Shown piece after piece: positions 30,763 to 39,092 of a DNA stretch of 53,213 nt. The stretch's first letter is position 1. Every line of letters begins with the position of its first letter. The translations under genes and the position numbers were made by a program. The notes under the pieces were generated by a model. It searched no databases and was not told the DNA's origin. It saw nothing but the letters and a program-made list of their open reading frames with translations. This stretch comes from Candidatus Aquidulcis sp. (GTDB lineage: Bacteria; Chloroflexota; Anaerolineae; Anaerolineales; UBA4823), in contig DYIZ01000001.1 in assembly GCA_020723385.1 (NCBI GenBank), positions 68,045 through 121,257 on the forward strand. The letters run 5' to 3'.

Positions 30763-32835
30763 TCAATCATCGCCGCCGTCGTGACAATCCAGGCAGCGGC
30801 CATTAATATCCGTGATGCCTTTTTCCCGGTGATGCTTTTCGGTTTCTGACTGATCGTGGCATCCATAACACGTCCAATCCGAACCTCCCGAGGGGTGGCA
30901 GGCAGCGCATTCGCCGTTTGCATCGCCATGGTTCATCGGGAAACTATGGTCGAAGCTGGCATCACCCCAGGATGTGGTGTTATGGCAATCGGAGCACTGC
31001 CCTTCGAAGTGATTGGCGGGCCGGGTATGGCAAGATTGACAATCGGTCAGACCGGTGTGGTCGAAGCTGGCATCGCCCCAGGAAGTGGTGTTGTGACAGG
31101 TCGAACACTGTCCTTCGAAATGGTTGGCCGGTTTGTCGCCGCTGTGGCAGGCCTGGCAGTCGGTAAAACCGGCATGGTCGAAGCTGGCGCCGCTCCATGA
31201 ACCGGTGCTATGGCAGTTCGAACACTGGCCCTCGAAATGATTCTCGGGTTTATCGCTGCTGTGGCAGGCCTGGCAGTCGGTAAAACCGGTGTGATCGAAA
31301 CTGGCGCCACTCCAGGAGCTGGTGCTGTGGCAGTTCGAACACTGGCCTTCGAAATGGTTGGCAGGTTTGTTGCTGCTGTGACACGCTTGACAGTCGGTAA
31401 AGCCGGTATGGTCGAAACTGACATCGCTCCAGTTGGTTGTGTTGTGACATTTCGAGCATTGGCCTTCGAAGTGGTTGGCGGGTTTATTGCTGTCGTGGCA
31501 GGATTGGCAGTCCGTGGCGCCCATTGCCGAGTGGTTAAAGGTGGCGTCACTCCAGGCAGTCGTGTTATGACAACTCGAACATTGACCTTCGTAGTGATTG
31601 GCCGGTTTGTTGCCGAGGTGGCAAGAGATGCAGTCTGTTGCGCCCATCGCGGAGTGGTTAAAAGTCGCGGGTGTCCAACCAGAAGTCGAATGACAGCTTG
31701 AACACTGGCCTTCGAAGTGATTGGCTGGTTTGTTGCTGCTGTGGCAGGAGAGACAATCGGTCGCCCCAGCCGCAGAATGATCGAATGTGGCTGGCGTCCA
31801 GGCGGATGTCGTATGACAACTCGAACACTGACCTTCGAAGTGATTCTCAGGCTTATCGTCAGTGTGGCAGGACAGGCAGTCGGTTGCTCCGGCGGCGGAA
31901 TGGTCGAAAAAGGCAGGTTTCCAGGCGTTGGTCGTATGGCAGCTTGAACATTGGCCTTGAAAGTGATCGGCAGGTTTATCAACAGTATGACAGGAGATGC
32001 AATCGGTTGCCCCAACTGCGGCGTGATCGAATACAGCCGGTTTCCAGGCCGTGGTTGTATGGCAGGTTGCGCAGTCGCCCTCGAAGTGGTTTACTGGTTT
32101 ATCGGCGGTGTGGCAGGCAATACAAGCCCGGGGTGTGCCGGTATAGATGCCGGATGTGTGGCAGGCGGTACATTCAATCTCGCCATGCCTGCCGGTCAGG
32201 GGGAAGAAAGTATGTTGCGCCCCGGCGCTGCCAGGTGCAAACGGGACCACGTGAGGCGGGACGGTCGGTACTCCGCTCGATGGGAGAACTGGTTCACCCT
32301 CTAATGCGAAGGGGACAAAAGATGTGCTGGCGGTCGCTGCAAAACTGCTGAGCGGCTCGGACGAGTCGTTGACCATCTCGAGCAAGGTGGTGATTTTTAC
32401 CCGGAAAGCTTCGAAATCGTCAGGATTTTCCAATGGTGTTCTTGCTAAAAATGGCAGCAGCTCCTTGATCTTGGACAACAGAGCGCCAAGATCGGCCCGC
32501 AAAACCGGCGCATCCGCTTCGGCAGCTTTAGAAACTGCTAGGACGGCTCGATCCAACGCCTCATTCAGGTAATCCAGAGCCAGGGCCTCGTTATCGGTCC
32601 CAGCAAGATAGGCAAGATTATCAGCGCGCCGCCCGGCAAGGCTGATCCAATATTGAGCCTTCCCGGTTTCGGAGCGAACAAGTCTGGCGCGCTGCTGTTC
32701 GGCGAAGCTCTGCAAAGGAAAGAAGATACTTCCCGGCCGGAATGGTCCAACCGCTGCAAGCGTATAGCCTCCGATAATTCCCAAAATTATCATCACTAAT
32801 ACACTGATTCCTGCATAAATCAAGAAGCGGCGCAT
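30763..32835 (-). CDS. 24-heme c-type cytochrome with ten tandem diheme modules
   Basis: 690-aa protein. N-terminal hydrophobic anchor (FLIYAGISVLVMIILGIIGGYTLAAVG) followed by GSIFFP, then a helical region without heme (about 35-160, RLVRSETGKAQYWISLAGRRADN). I count 24 CxxCH motifs. The core is ten tandem modules of 39-41 residues, CxxCHxxxKPANHFEGQCSxCHxTxxWxxAxFDH. Each has two CxxCH plus two isolated histidines (NHFEG and FDH), exactly enough for bis-His ligation of both hemes. Five N-terminal modules end GATD (41 aa); the later ones end GFTD (39 aa). An extended extracytoplasmic heme wire is plausible. The start at 32835 overlaps the upstream stop (TGATATG); AGGA precedes it. Confidence 0.93.
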   Translation of the reverse strand: MRRFLIYAGISVLVMIILGIIGGYTLAAVGPFRPGSIFFPLQSFAEQQRARLVRSETGKAQYWISLAGRRADNLAYLAGTDNEALALDYLNEALDRAVLAVSKAAEADAPVLRADLGALLSKIKELLPFLARTPLENPDDFEAFRVKITTLLEMVNDSSEPLSSFAATASTSFVPFALEGEPVLPSSGVPTVPPHVVPFAPGSAGAQHTFFPLTGRHGEIECTACHTSGIYTGTPRACIACHTADKPVNHFEGDCATCHTTTAWKPAVFDHAAVGATDCISCHTVDKPADHFQGQCSSCHTTNAWKPAFFDHSAAGATDCLSCHTDDKPENHFEGQCSSCHTTSAWTPATFDHSAAGATDCLSCHSSNKPANHFEGQCSSCHSTSGWTPATFNHSAMGATDCISCHLGNKPANHYEGQCSSCHNTTAWSDATFNHSAMGATDCQSCHDSNKPANHFEGQCSKCHNTTNWSDVSFDHTGFTDCQACHSSNKPANHFEGQCSNCHSTSSWSGASFDHTGFTDCQACHSSDKPENHFEGQCSNCHSTGSWSGASFDHAGFTDCQACHSGDKPANHFEGQCSTCHNTTSWGDASFDHTGLTDCQSCHTRPANHFEGQCSDCHNTTSWGDASFDHSFPMNHGDANGECAACHPSGGSDWTCYGCHDQSETEKHHREKGITDINGRCLDCHDGGDD
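30940..32110. repeat. Tandem coding repeats of the 24-heme cytochrome
   Basis: About ten copies of a 117-123-bp coding unit on the minus strand. The nucleotide sequences of neighbouring units are still very similar (recurring CACTTCGAAGG, read from NHFEGQ), indicating recent duplication or gene conversion. Confidence 0.85.
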
Positions 32836-32836
32836 A

Positions 32837-34324
32837 TCATTTTCCTGTTTCTGCTTCACCTGCCGCGCCAGTTGGGTGGCAGGTGAAGCAATTCGGTAAT
32901 TCATCCGGTGTAACCCCGAATGACTGGTGACTCTCGGCAATGAGGTCAGCCTGGTGATCATGGCAGCCATAACAAGTAACTGTCACATAAGATGCCGGGT
33001 GGCAGACCTGGCAGGAAATTTCACCCTGCCCGCCGTGATCGAGTGAGAAAGTGTGGATTTTTAAAAATGCCGGCGTCCAGGCAGTTGTCGTGTGACAATC
33101 CTGGCATTCCAGGCCAAAGAACCCGGCATGGATTTCTGGTTCTGCATGGCATTGGACACATTCCACTGGCGTGCCGGCGAACCGTTTTTCAGCATGACAG
33201 GCGGCGCAATCAGCCACTGCATGCTGACCATCCAGAACAAAGGCATTCGCATGGTCGAAGTCGTGCATCCGGTCAATGCCGTCGTGGCATTGGGTGCAGG
33301 CATCGCCAAACTGCTGGCGGTGGTTGCTGATGAATTCGGCATCGTGCTGGCTGTGGCAGGTGATGCAGGTAGACAAATCGAATTGCCGGATATCTTCAAC
33401 GTGACAGGTGGTACAAGTCATCGTTTCGTCTTCGTAGGATGTTGTATGTCGAACCAAGCTGAACCCGGTGTGGGTTGTGTGATCGAATTGCTCGCCATTC
33501 AACCGGGCGGGGATCCACCCTGCGGGAGTATGGCAATCCCCACAGGCCGAGGTGAAGACCCCCAGGTGGGCAGCCGGCTCCGCATGGCACGCGGCGCAAT
33601 CGTCCGGCATCCCCGCGTAACGCCCATCGGGATATTCCGGTGGATTATGACAATCCACACAAAATATCTGATTATGTTTGCCCTCCAGCGGGAAACTGGT
33701 GGCATAATGATCGAAACTTTGCATCCGATCTCCGCCGTCGTGACAGGCCAGGCAGTTGTCCCCAACTTGTTGGATGTGCTGCTCCGTAAAGGCCGAATCA
33801 TGATTGGCATGACAGGTTTCGCACGCCTGATTGGAAACCGCGAAATCCTGCTGGCGGTTGGCATGGCAGGTTTCACAGGCAATCGGGGTGGTGTCATAAT
33901 TCACCTGATGCCAATCCAGGCTGAAGCGGGTCACCGAATGATCAAAGTGTGTTAATGCTGACGTGGTCGGATCGAACTCACTACCCTGATGTTCGGTGTG
34001 GCATGAGGCGCAGTGATTGGCATTAGTCAATTGACCGTGTACTCCCGTTTTGTCTGCAATCTGACTTCGAATGGCCGTATGACAATCCTGGCATTGGCTT
34101 GACTGTTCGACATTCAACGGCTGGTGGCATAGGGCGCACTGCGCTTCGAATTCGGCGTGCGACGCAAACCCTTCCAAAATGACGCCAGATTTCTTTTTTG
34201 CGCTAACCTGTCCGGGACTGAAGATTGATCCACCCCTGAATCTGATAGATAGACCCAGCCCAATCATCATAATGCATGTTGCCAGCACGCTGGCGATAGA
34301 AATCAAAGATACGTGTCGTCTCAT
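32837..34324 (-). CDS. Membrane-anchored 18-heme c-type cytochrome
   Basis: 495-aa protein with an N-terminal anchor (VSLISIASVLATCIMMIGLGLSI), then RFRGGSIFSPGQVSAKKKSGVILEGFASHAEFEAQCALCH. I count 18 CxxCH sites, from CALCH to CFTCH, with intervening F-D-H and FPLEGKH/FSLDHG-type histidine motifs as in c7-like and NrfB-like cytochromes. It shares the N-terminal block (GGxxFSPG, VxLxGxxSHAE) with the 18-heme protein at 26538. First gene of the redox locus; one base separates its stop from the 24-heme start. The start is placed at ATG 34324; the TTG at 34330 is less likely. No ribosome-binding site is visible. Confidence 0.92.
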   Translation of the reverse strand: MRRHVSLISIASVLATCIMMIGLGLSIRFRGGSIFSPGQVSAKKKSGVILEGFASHAEFEAQCALCHQPLNVEQSSQCQDCHTAIRSQIADKTGVHGQLTNANHCASCHTEHQGSEFDPTTSALTHFDHSVTRFSLDWHQVNYDTTPIACETCHANRQQDFAVSNQACETCHANHDSAFTEQHIQQVGDNCLACHDGGDRMQSFDHYATSFPLEGKHNQIFCVDCHNPPEYPDGRYAGMPDDCAACHAEPAAHLGVFTSACGDCHTPAGWIPARLNGEQFDHTTHTGFSLVRHTTSYEDETMTCTTCHVEDIRQFDLSTCITCHSQHDAEFISNHRQQFGDACTQCHDGIDRMHDFDHANAFVLDGQHAVADCAACHAEKRFAGTPVECVQCHAEPEIHAGFFGLECQDCHTTTAWTPAFLKIHTFSLDHGGQGEISCQVCHPASYVTVTCYGCHDHQADLIAESHQSFGVTPDELPNCFTCHPTGAAGEAETGK

Positions 34325-34599
34325 TTTCAAAAGTAATGTGTTGATGCAACAGCAATCTCACCTGGGTGCGCGAGTGCAACACTCCGGTGTGAGGGCTTTA
34401 TTGGTTCGATGGAATGACTTATGTTCCTAGCCAAACCCTATTCAGTTAGTCGGTTTTCTTATTCAAAAGTTACGGGTATTGGAACCCCTATATCTATACT
34501 AAATTTACCCGGAAATTTATCTTCAAACATTTGGATTAATTTGAATTCATTGGGATTTTGATATTATTGATCTTCCGCTTTGATGTTGATAGAAGAATC

Positions 34600-34654
34600 C
34601 CCTGATGAGAGGTGTGAGAGTGAGCTTTGCCCACTCTCACACCTCTCATCAGGG
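34600..34654. repeat. Perfect 23-bp inverted repeat upstream of the cytochrome locus
   Basis: The left arm 34600-34622 begins CCCTGATGAGAGG and the right arm 34632-34654 is its exact complement. The apex AGCTTTGCC extends by a GC pair. The tip GTGAGC-TTT-GCCCAC parallels that at 11896-11948 although the outer stems differ. Confidence 0.9.
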
Positions 34655-34718
34655 AAAGATCGCACCGAAGGTGGGCGAGGAACGACCACCTTGCAGTGTT
34701 TCATTCGAAGCCTAATGC

Positions 34719-34758
34719 AAAAGGTTCAACCAGAGCGATGCTCTCGTTGAACCTTTTT
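34719..34758 (-). terminator. Intrinsic terminator of the PEP/pyruvate-binding protein gene
   Basis: AAAAGGTTCAAC (34719-34730) pairs with GTTGAACCTTTTT (34746-34758), with an inner AGAGC-GATGCTCT stem. T-runs lie on both strands. Together with 34600-34654 it accounts for the structure in the 536-base gap 34325-34860; the AT-rich stretch 34440-34590 probably holds the cytochrome promoter, but I cannot assign it. Confidence 0.78.
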
Positions 34759-34860
34759 GGGATTGGTGAATAAAATTATCCCTAACCCGCATAAGGCGGA
34801 CCAGCCATAACCGGCTCTCGGAATTTGTGCTTTTTTTCCACAGAACGCATTGGTTAGTCA

Positions 34861-37419
34861 TTAACTTGTGGAAAGAAACGCGACGGCCTGCCCCTTTTCG
34901 TCATCCATCACAAGGTCAATATGGTGTTCAGGACGAAAATCAACGACTTCGATCAACCGCAGGCATTCACGGGCGCATTCATCGAGCTGGATTTCATCGG
35001 GTGAGAGCCACTGACTCAGCCGGTTCGGCGTTTCATAGAAGAATTTACGGTTGAAAAAGGCATCCGCCTCATCGAAGGAGACCGCGATGGGGTAAATTTG
35101 CGCCTCCATCAAATCCTGGAAGAAATGGGTTCCGAAAGAAGGCTCGGGAGCAATTCCCACACCCTGACCCGACAACTCGACCAGCGCGCCAGAATTGCAC
35201 ACGTCTGCGTAGAGTACGTACACGCCCAAATCGGTGTTGGTAGTCCCCCAGCGTCCTGGCCCAACGCAAATGAATGATTTGGGGGGCAGTTTGGCATTCA
35301 ATTTGCTGACGATACGGCCGAGTTGATTTCGCCCGGAGGCCGACGGAATCGAGTAGTATCCTTCGGGTGTGATGAAAATCACGTAGCGAATCCCTGGCAG
35401 GTATCCTTGGGGTACCATGAAACGCGTCGAAAAGATGATCTCCTCGTGAGGCAGCTCTTTCGGCAGGCGGACGACTTTGGTCGTTTGCAGATGGCTTTGC
35501 GGTCGGCATTGCAGCAGCGTGATCAATGCTTCGGGTTTGAGGGCAAAAGGATCGGGAATCTGGACGGTGAATTCCATATCCACCGCGGAATGGTAATTCT
35601 CCTCCAGGAGCTTGAGAATCTTCGAGAAACGCCCTGCAAACGGCGTGCGGCGTAAAAACTCATCGAAGGTGAGGCAAAGCCTGGGAATATCGGCTTCCCC
35701 CACTCGGGTGCGCGGCGTCGTGAGCACACCATCTTGCTCCAGTTGTGCAATATAACGGATTGCCGGGTAGCGCGAGGTGAGCACCTGGCCGATAGGCAGC
35801 GTCTTGAAGGTGTTATCCTCCAGGTCAATCACATCCACAAACTGCTGTGAATAGCGCTGGATGGCATCAACATCGTCGTCAGGCTGGAGCGTGGGGTGGC
35901 TGAGCGCCACCAGGCGCGGGTAATCATTGCCCACGCGCTCGACGGCGCGCGTCCCCAGGCCCCACACCAGCCGCACGAAGCCATCTTCTTTGCGTATTTG
36001 CGGCGACCAGCGGTATAGGTTGCGGCTGAAGGCCACACCCGCTCCGTGCGGGAGGTAGTATCGTCCCCAGATCTCGCCTTGCACTACCTGGATGAGCACC
36101 GCCATGCGTTCATCGTAATCCTGCAACCCCTTGCGCCGCCGGTAGAGCAGCGCATCGGGTTTGAAGGTGCTGGCGTAGGTACGAGCGATGGCGCGGGTCA
36201 GCGCAGCCAGGTTTTCTGCGGGCGTGCCCTGGTTGGGACAGAAGTGGCTGTCATATTTCCCGGCGAACGAGGTGCCGAAGTTGTCTTCGAGTTGGCTGGA
36301 TGAGCGCACGATCACTGGCTGGCGGCCCAGCTTTACCAGCAACGCTTGCAGCTTTTCGATCACTTCGGGTGGGAATTGGCCTCCCTGGAATTCTTCGACA
36401 ATCTGCGGGTATTCGGCGCGGATTTCTTCTTCGGGCTTGTATTTCTGGTTGTTGCGGTGCATCAGCCCGTTCATCGCCATGAAGATATACATCAGGTCAG
36501 AGCCGAGGAAGTATGAATCCGGTGTTTTGATCCAATCCCGGATGGAATCGTCGGCGACTTCGTTCAGGATGCGGGCGGCCAATAGCATCCCTGCCGATTT
36601 ACCGCCGATCTTTCCATAACCGATTTTTCGCCGGTGGATATCTTCCAGATCGGCGATGGTGAACCAGTCTTTGGCGATTTGGATGTAAGCCAGTTGGTCG
36701 CTGATGATCTTGCGCAGGAGCGAGACTTTCAATTCTCGGATGCGATGATCGAGAGCTTCCCGTTCGTCGAACGGCAGCGCTTCGATGGCGCGCGCTTGCT
36801 CGAAGAGCATCTCCTCCGGGGCGAACTCGGGATCGAAGGGTACCAGCGCGTCACGCGCTCCCACTTTGTCGCCGGCCCCTTGCGGTTCGAGACTCTCGCC
36901 GCGTGACCAGACTTGCACTGAGCGCACGTACATACTGTTGACGATCACGCCAAAGCCGCGCCGGTCCTGCACATCGCGGTCATCCACCATTTGGATGCCG
37001 AGTGTGTAACAGGCCGGCGTGGCATTGGCGCAGCCGAAACGGCGGCGGGCCTCAGAGATGGCAGTTTCGAGCGTCGAACCCAGGGCAGTCAGCGCGGCGC
37101 TCTTGCGGTCCACCCATGCCACCACGTTGATGCCTTTCTTCCGGCCGGATGCGGTTGTTACGCCCGCGTGGGGGCGCAGCGATGAGTGCTCCGGCTCGAA
37201 CTCGAAGACGGCCTTCACCGTACGATCCATCTGGCCCAGGTATTCGCCAACCTGCTTGACGAGGCTGTTGGACACATAGGCGCACACATCGCAGCGGCCC
37301 TGGCGCAGCGCCATCGTCGCGGCCTGGGTGTCGCCGTTGAAGCGCCGTTCCGCGCAGAACGTAACGGCCTTTTCGACCATTTGATTGGCGAGAGCGGGGT
37401 CGAGCTGGAGGGTGGTCAT
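34861..37419 (-). CDS. PEP/pyruvate dikinase-like ATP-binding protein
   Basis: 852-aa protein. The region about 260-480 carries the PPDK/PEP-synthase ATP-grasp-like N-domain features: KIGYGKIGGKSAGMLLAARIL (compare GGKGAGL), RQPVIVRSSSQLEDNFGTSFAGKYDS (RSSxxxED, SFAG), and later GVAFSRNLY and EFTVQIPDPFALKPEALITLLQCRPQS. I see no TSHAA-type phosphohistidine domain and no PEP-binding barrel, so it is not a complete PPDK or PpsA. The N-terminal 200 residues (RRFNGDTQAATMALRQGRCD...) are unassigned. It lies downstream of the GltB-like operon on the same strand, across a roughly 100-base repeat array. No ribosome-binding site before ATG 37419. Reaction unknown. Confidence 0.8.
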   Translation of the reverse strand: MTTLQLDPALANQMVEKAVTFCAERRFNGDTQAATMALRQGRCDVCAYVSNSLVKQVGEYLGQMDRTVKAVFEFEPEHSSLRPHAGVTTASGRKKGINVVAWVDRKSAALTALGSTLETAISEARRRFGCANATPACYTLGIQMVDDRDVQDRRGFGVIVNSMYVRSVQVWSRGESLEPQGAGDKVGARDALVPFDPEFAPEEMLFEQARAIEALPFDEREALDHRIRELKVSLLRKIISDQLAYIQIAKDWFTIADLEDIHRRKIGYGKIGGKSAGMLLAARILNEVADDSIRDWIKTPDSYFLGSDLMYIFMAMNGLMHRNNQKYKPEEEIRAEYPQIVEEFQGGQFPPEVIEKLQALLVKLGRQPVIVRSSSQLEDNFGTSFAGKYDSHFCPNQGTPAENLAALTRAIARTYASTFKPDALLYRRRKGLQDYDERMAVLIQVVQGEIWGRYYLPHGAGVAFSRNLYRWSPQIRKEDGFVRLVWGLGTRAVERVGNDYPRLVALSHPTLQPDDDVDAIQRYSQQFVDVIDLEDNTFKTLPIGQVLTSRYPAIRYIAQLEQDGVLTTPRTRVGEADIPRLCLTFDEFLRRTPFAGRFSKILKLLEENYHSAVDMEFTVQIPDPFALKPEALITLLQCRPQSHLQTTKVVRLPKELPHEEIIFSTRFMVPQGYLPGIRYVIFITPEGYYSIPSASGRNQLGRIVSKLNAKLPPKSFICVGPGRWGTTNTDLGVYVLYADVCNSGALVELSGQGVGIAPEPSFGTHFFQDLMEAQIYPIAVSFDEADAFFNRKFFYETPNRLSQWLSPDEIQLDECARECLRLIEVVDFRPEHHIDLVMDDEKGQAVAFLSTS

Positions 37420-37429
37420 GGAGGGGTAT

Positions 37430-37521
37430 TCAGGTAAGAAGGTATCAGGTATCAGGTATCAGGTAAACAGGTATCAGGTAGACAAGTACCCGTTTACCTG
37501 TTTACCCTTTTACCTGTCTAC
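37430..37521. repeat. Palindromic array of GGTATCAGGTA / TACCTGTTTACC words
   Basis: The left half reiterates GGTATCA/GGTAAACA/GGTAGACA; the right half carries TACCTGTTTACC and TACCTGTCTACC. It abuts the stop codon of the FMN-domain gene and precedes the next start. Confidence 0.8.
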
Positions 37522-39081
37522 CTATTTATGCCCATTCCCGTTGCCGCCCATCGCTTCCCAGATTGGCAGGGGGCGTTCGTAACCGACCAGCTTGAGGCCG
37601 GTGATGGCGGCGGTGTTGAGATCCATCGCCCGCAGGTCTTCGGTCGAAAGCTCCTTGATGCTCTTGTGACCGGAGAGCATGGTCAGGATTTTGACTTCCT
37701 CGGTGCAGGCGTGGATGAAGTTGCCCAGGCGGTGACCAGCTTCGATTGGGTCAAGGCGGGCGCGCATTTCGGGTTTCTGGCTGGTGATGCCGTAGGGGCA
37801 GTTGCCTTTCTGGCAGGCGTAGCACACCCGGCAGCCCATGGCGACCTCCGCGGCGGAGCCGAACCCGGCGGCGTCGGCGCCCATGGCCATCGCTTTGAAG
37901 GCGTCCAGCCCGTTGCGGATGCCGCCCAGGGCGATCAATTTGACCTTGCGGTGGACGCCATAATCCTTGAGCGCCTGGACCGCAGGCGGGATGCAGGCGA
38001 TTGTGGGGATGCCCACCCCCTGGGTGACGATGTCGGGCGAGCAGCCTGTGCCGCCCACCAACCCGTCAATGCTGATGGCGTCCGCCCCAGCCTCGATGCA
38101 AGCTGCCACATCGGCATATGGGCGGGATGGGCCGAGTTTGAAGAAGATGGGGACTTTGTACTCGGTGACGTCGCGCAGGAATGCCACCATGTGCTTCATG
38201 TCATCGAGTGTGTGGACATCGTAATAGCGGCAGGGGCTGAGCGCATCCGACCCGACCGGTACGCCGCGCACGCGCGAGACATCCTCGGTGACTTTCGCTC
38301 CCAGCAGGTGGCCGCCCATGCCGGGCTTAGCGCCCTGGCCGATCTTGACCTCCACGGCATCGCCGCTGTTGAGATAGTCTACCGACACGCCCCAGCGGCC
38401 GGTGGACCATTGGATGATGAGGTACCCGCCCTGGTGCTTCTTGTGGGTTCTCTCTTTGTCGGTGTAGCCGTTCGCCAGCCAGGGTTCCTCTGCGACAAGA
38501 CCGCCTTCGCCGGTGTTGGTGGCGATGCCGGCTTCCGCCGCACCGATGGCGAGCGCCAGCTTGGCTTCCTTGCTCAACGCGCCAAAGGACATGGCCGCCC
38601 AAACGAATGGCGCTTTCAGCACAACGGGATTCTCGCAAGTATCCTCGCCCACGACGACTTGCAGGTCGCACGCTTCGCGATACTTATCGAGCGGGGCGGC
38701 GCTGGCAATCTGGCTCGGCACGACCGTGATCATGTCGAAGTTGGGGGTCTGCCCGGTGGTGCCGAAGCCGCGCAGCAGATATTCACCCGTTTGGGCTTTG
38801 TAGTGAACTTCCTCGACGGCTGAGAGCGTCCATGGGTAGCGGGTGATGTATTCTGGCTCAGCCGGGTTGATGCGGATAGCATTGGTTGGGCAGAATTCGG
38901 CGCAAATGCGGCAACCCACGCAGGTGTTGAAGTTGACGACATTCATTTCGCCGGTCAAAGTATCCAGCGCGTACACGGCATGAGGACAAACCTCGGCGCA
39001 GGTAGCGCATTTGCCGGGCATACGCGCATTCAAGCAAACTTCTTTGTTGACACTGACACAAAAGGCGCCTATGACAGCCAT
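37522..39081 (-). CDS. Glutamate synthase-like FMN-domain protein with N-terminal 2x[4Fe-4S]
   Basis: 519-aa protein of the split (archaeal-type) GltB2 kind. N-terminal clusters are CATCAEVCPHAVY and CVGCRICAEFCPTNAI (about 20-70). The FMN/alpha-subunit-like TIM barrel contains APFVWAAMSFGALSKEAKLALA, GQGAKPGMGGHLLGAKV, ISIDGLVGGTGCSPD, LIALGGIRNGLDAFKAMAMGAD and the Fe-S cysteine set MGCRVCYACQKGNCPYGI. No glutaminase (GATase-2) domain is present here or elsewhere in the operon, so glutamine-dependent glutamate synthesis is not assured. The start at 39081 has GGAGG upstream. Follows the GXGXG-domain gene by 11 bases. Confidence 0.9.
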   Translation of the reverse strand: MAVIGAFCVSVNKEVCLNARMPGKCATCAEVCPHAVYALDTLTGEMNVVNFNTCVGCRICAEFCPTNAIRINPAEPEYITRYPWTLSAVEEVHYKAQTGEYLLRGFGTTGQTPNFDMITVVPSQIASAAPLDKYREACDLQVVVGEDTCENPVVLKAPFVWAAMSFGALSKEAKLALAIGAAEAGIATNTGEGGLVAEEPWLANGYTDKERTHKKHQGGYLIIQWSTGRWGVSVDYLNSGDAVEVKIGQGAKPGMGGHLLGAKVTEDVSRVRGVPVGSDALSPCRYYDVHTLDDMKHMVAFLRDVTEYKVPIFFKLGPSRPYADVAACIEAGADAISIDGLVGGTGCSPDIVTQGVGIPTIACIPPAVQALKDYGVHRKVKLIALGGIRNGLDAFKAMAMGADAAGFGSAAEVAMGCRVCYACQKGNCPYGITSQKPEMRARLDPIEAGHRLGNFIHACTEEVKILTMLSGHKSIKELSTEDLRAMDLNTAAITGLKLVGYERPLPIWEAMGGNGNGHK

Positions 39082-39092
39082 AAAAACCTCCG

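Noticed and set aside
30940-32110. Regularly spaced repeats resembling a CRISPR array
   Set aside because: The repeats are coding, in frame, 117-123 bp long and encode CxxCH modules; there are no unique spacers and no cas genes.
26679-34320. Long plus-strand open frames opposite the cytochrome genes
   Set aside because: They are antisense shadows caused by the low stop content of Cys/His/Ala-rich coding repeats. They have no ribosome-binding sites or domain signatures, while the minus strand encodes dozens of CxxCH motifs.
34861-37419. Second ppdK or ppsA
   Set aside because: It lacks the TSHAA phosphohistidine motif and the PEP-binding barrel motifs seen in the gene at 49898.
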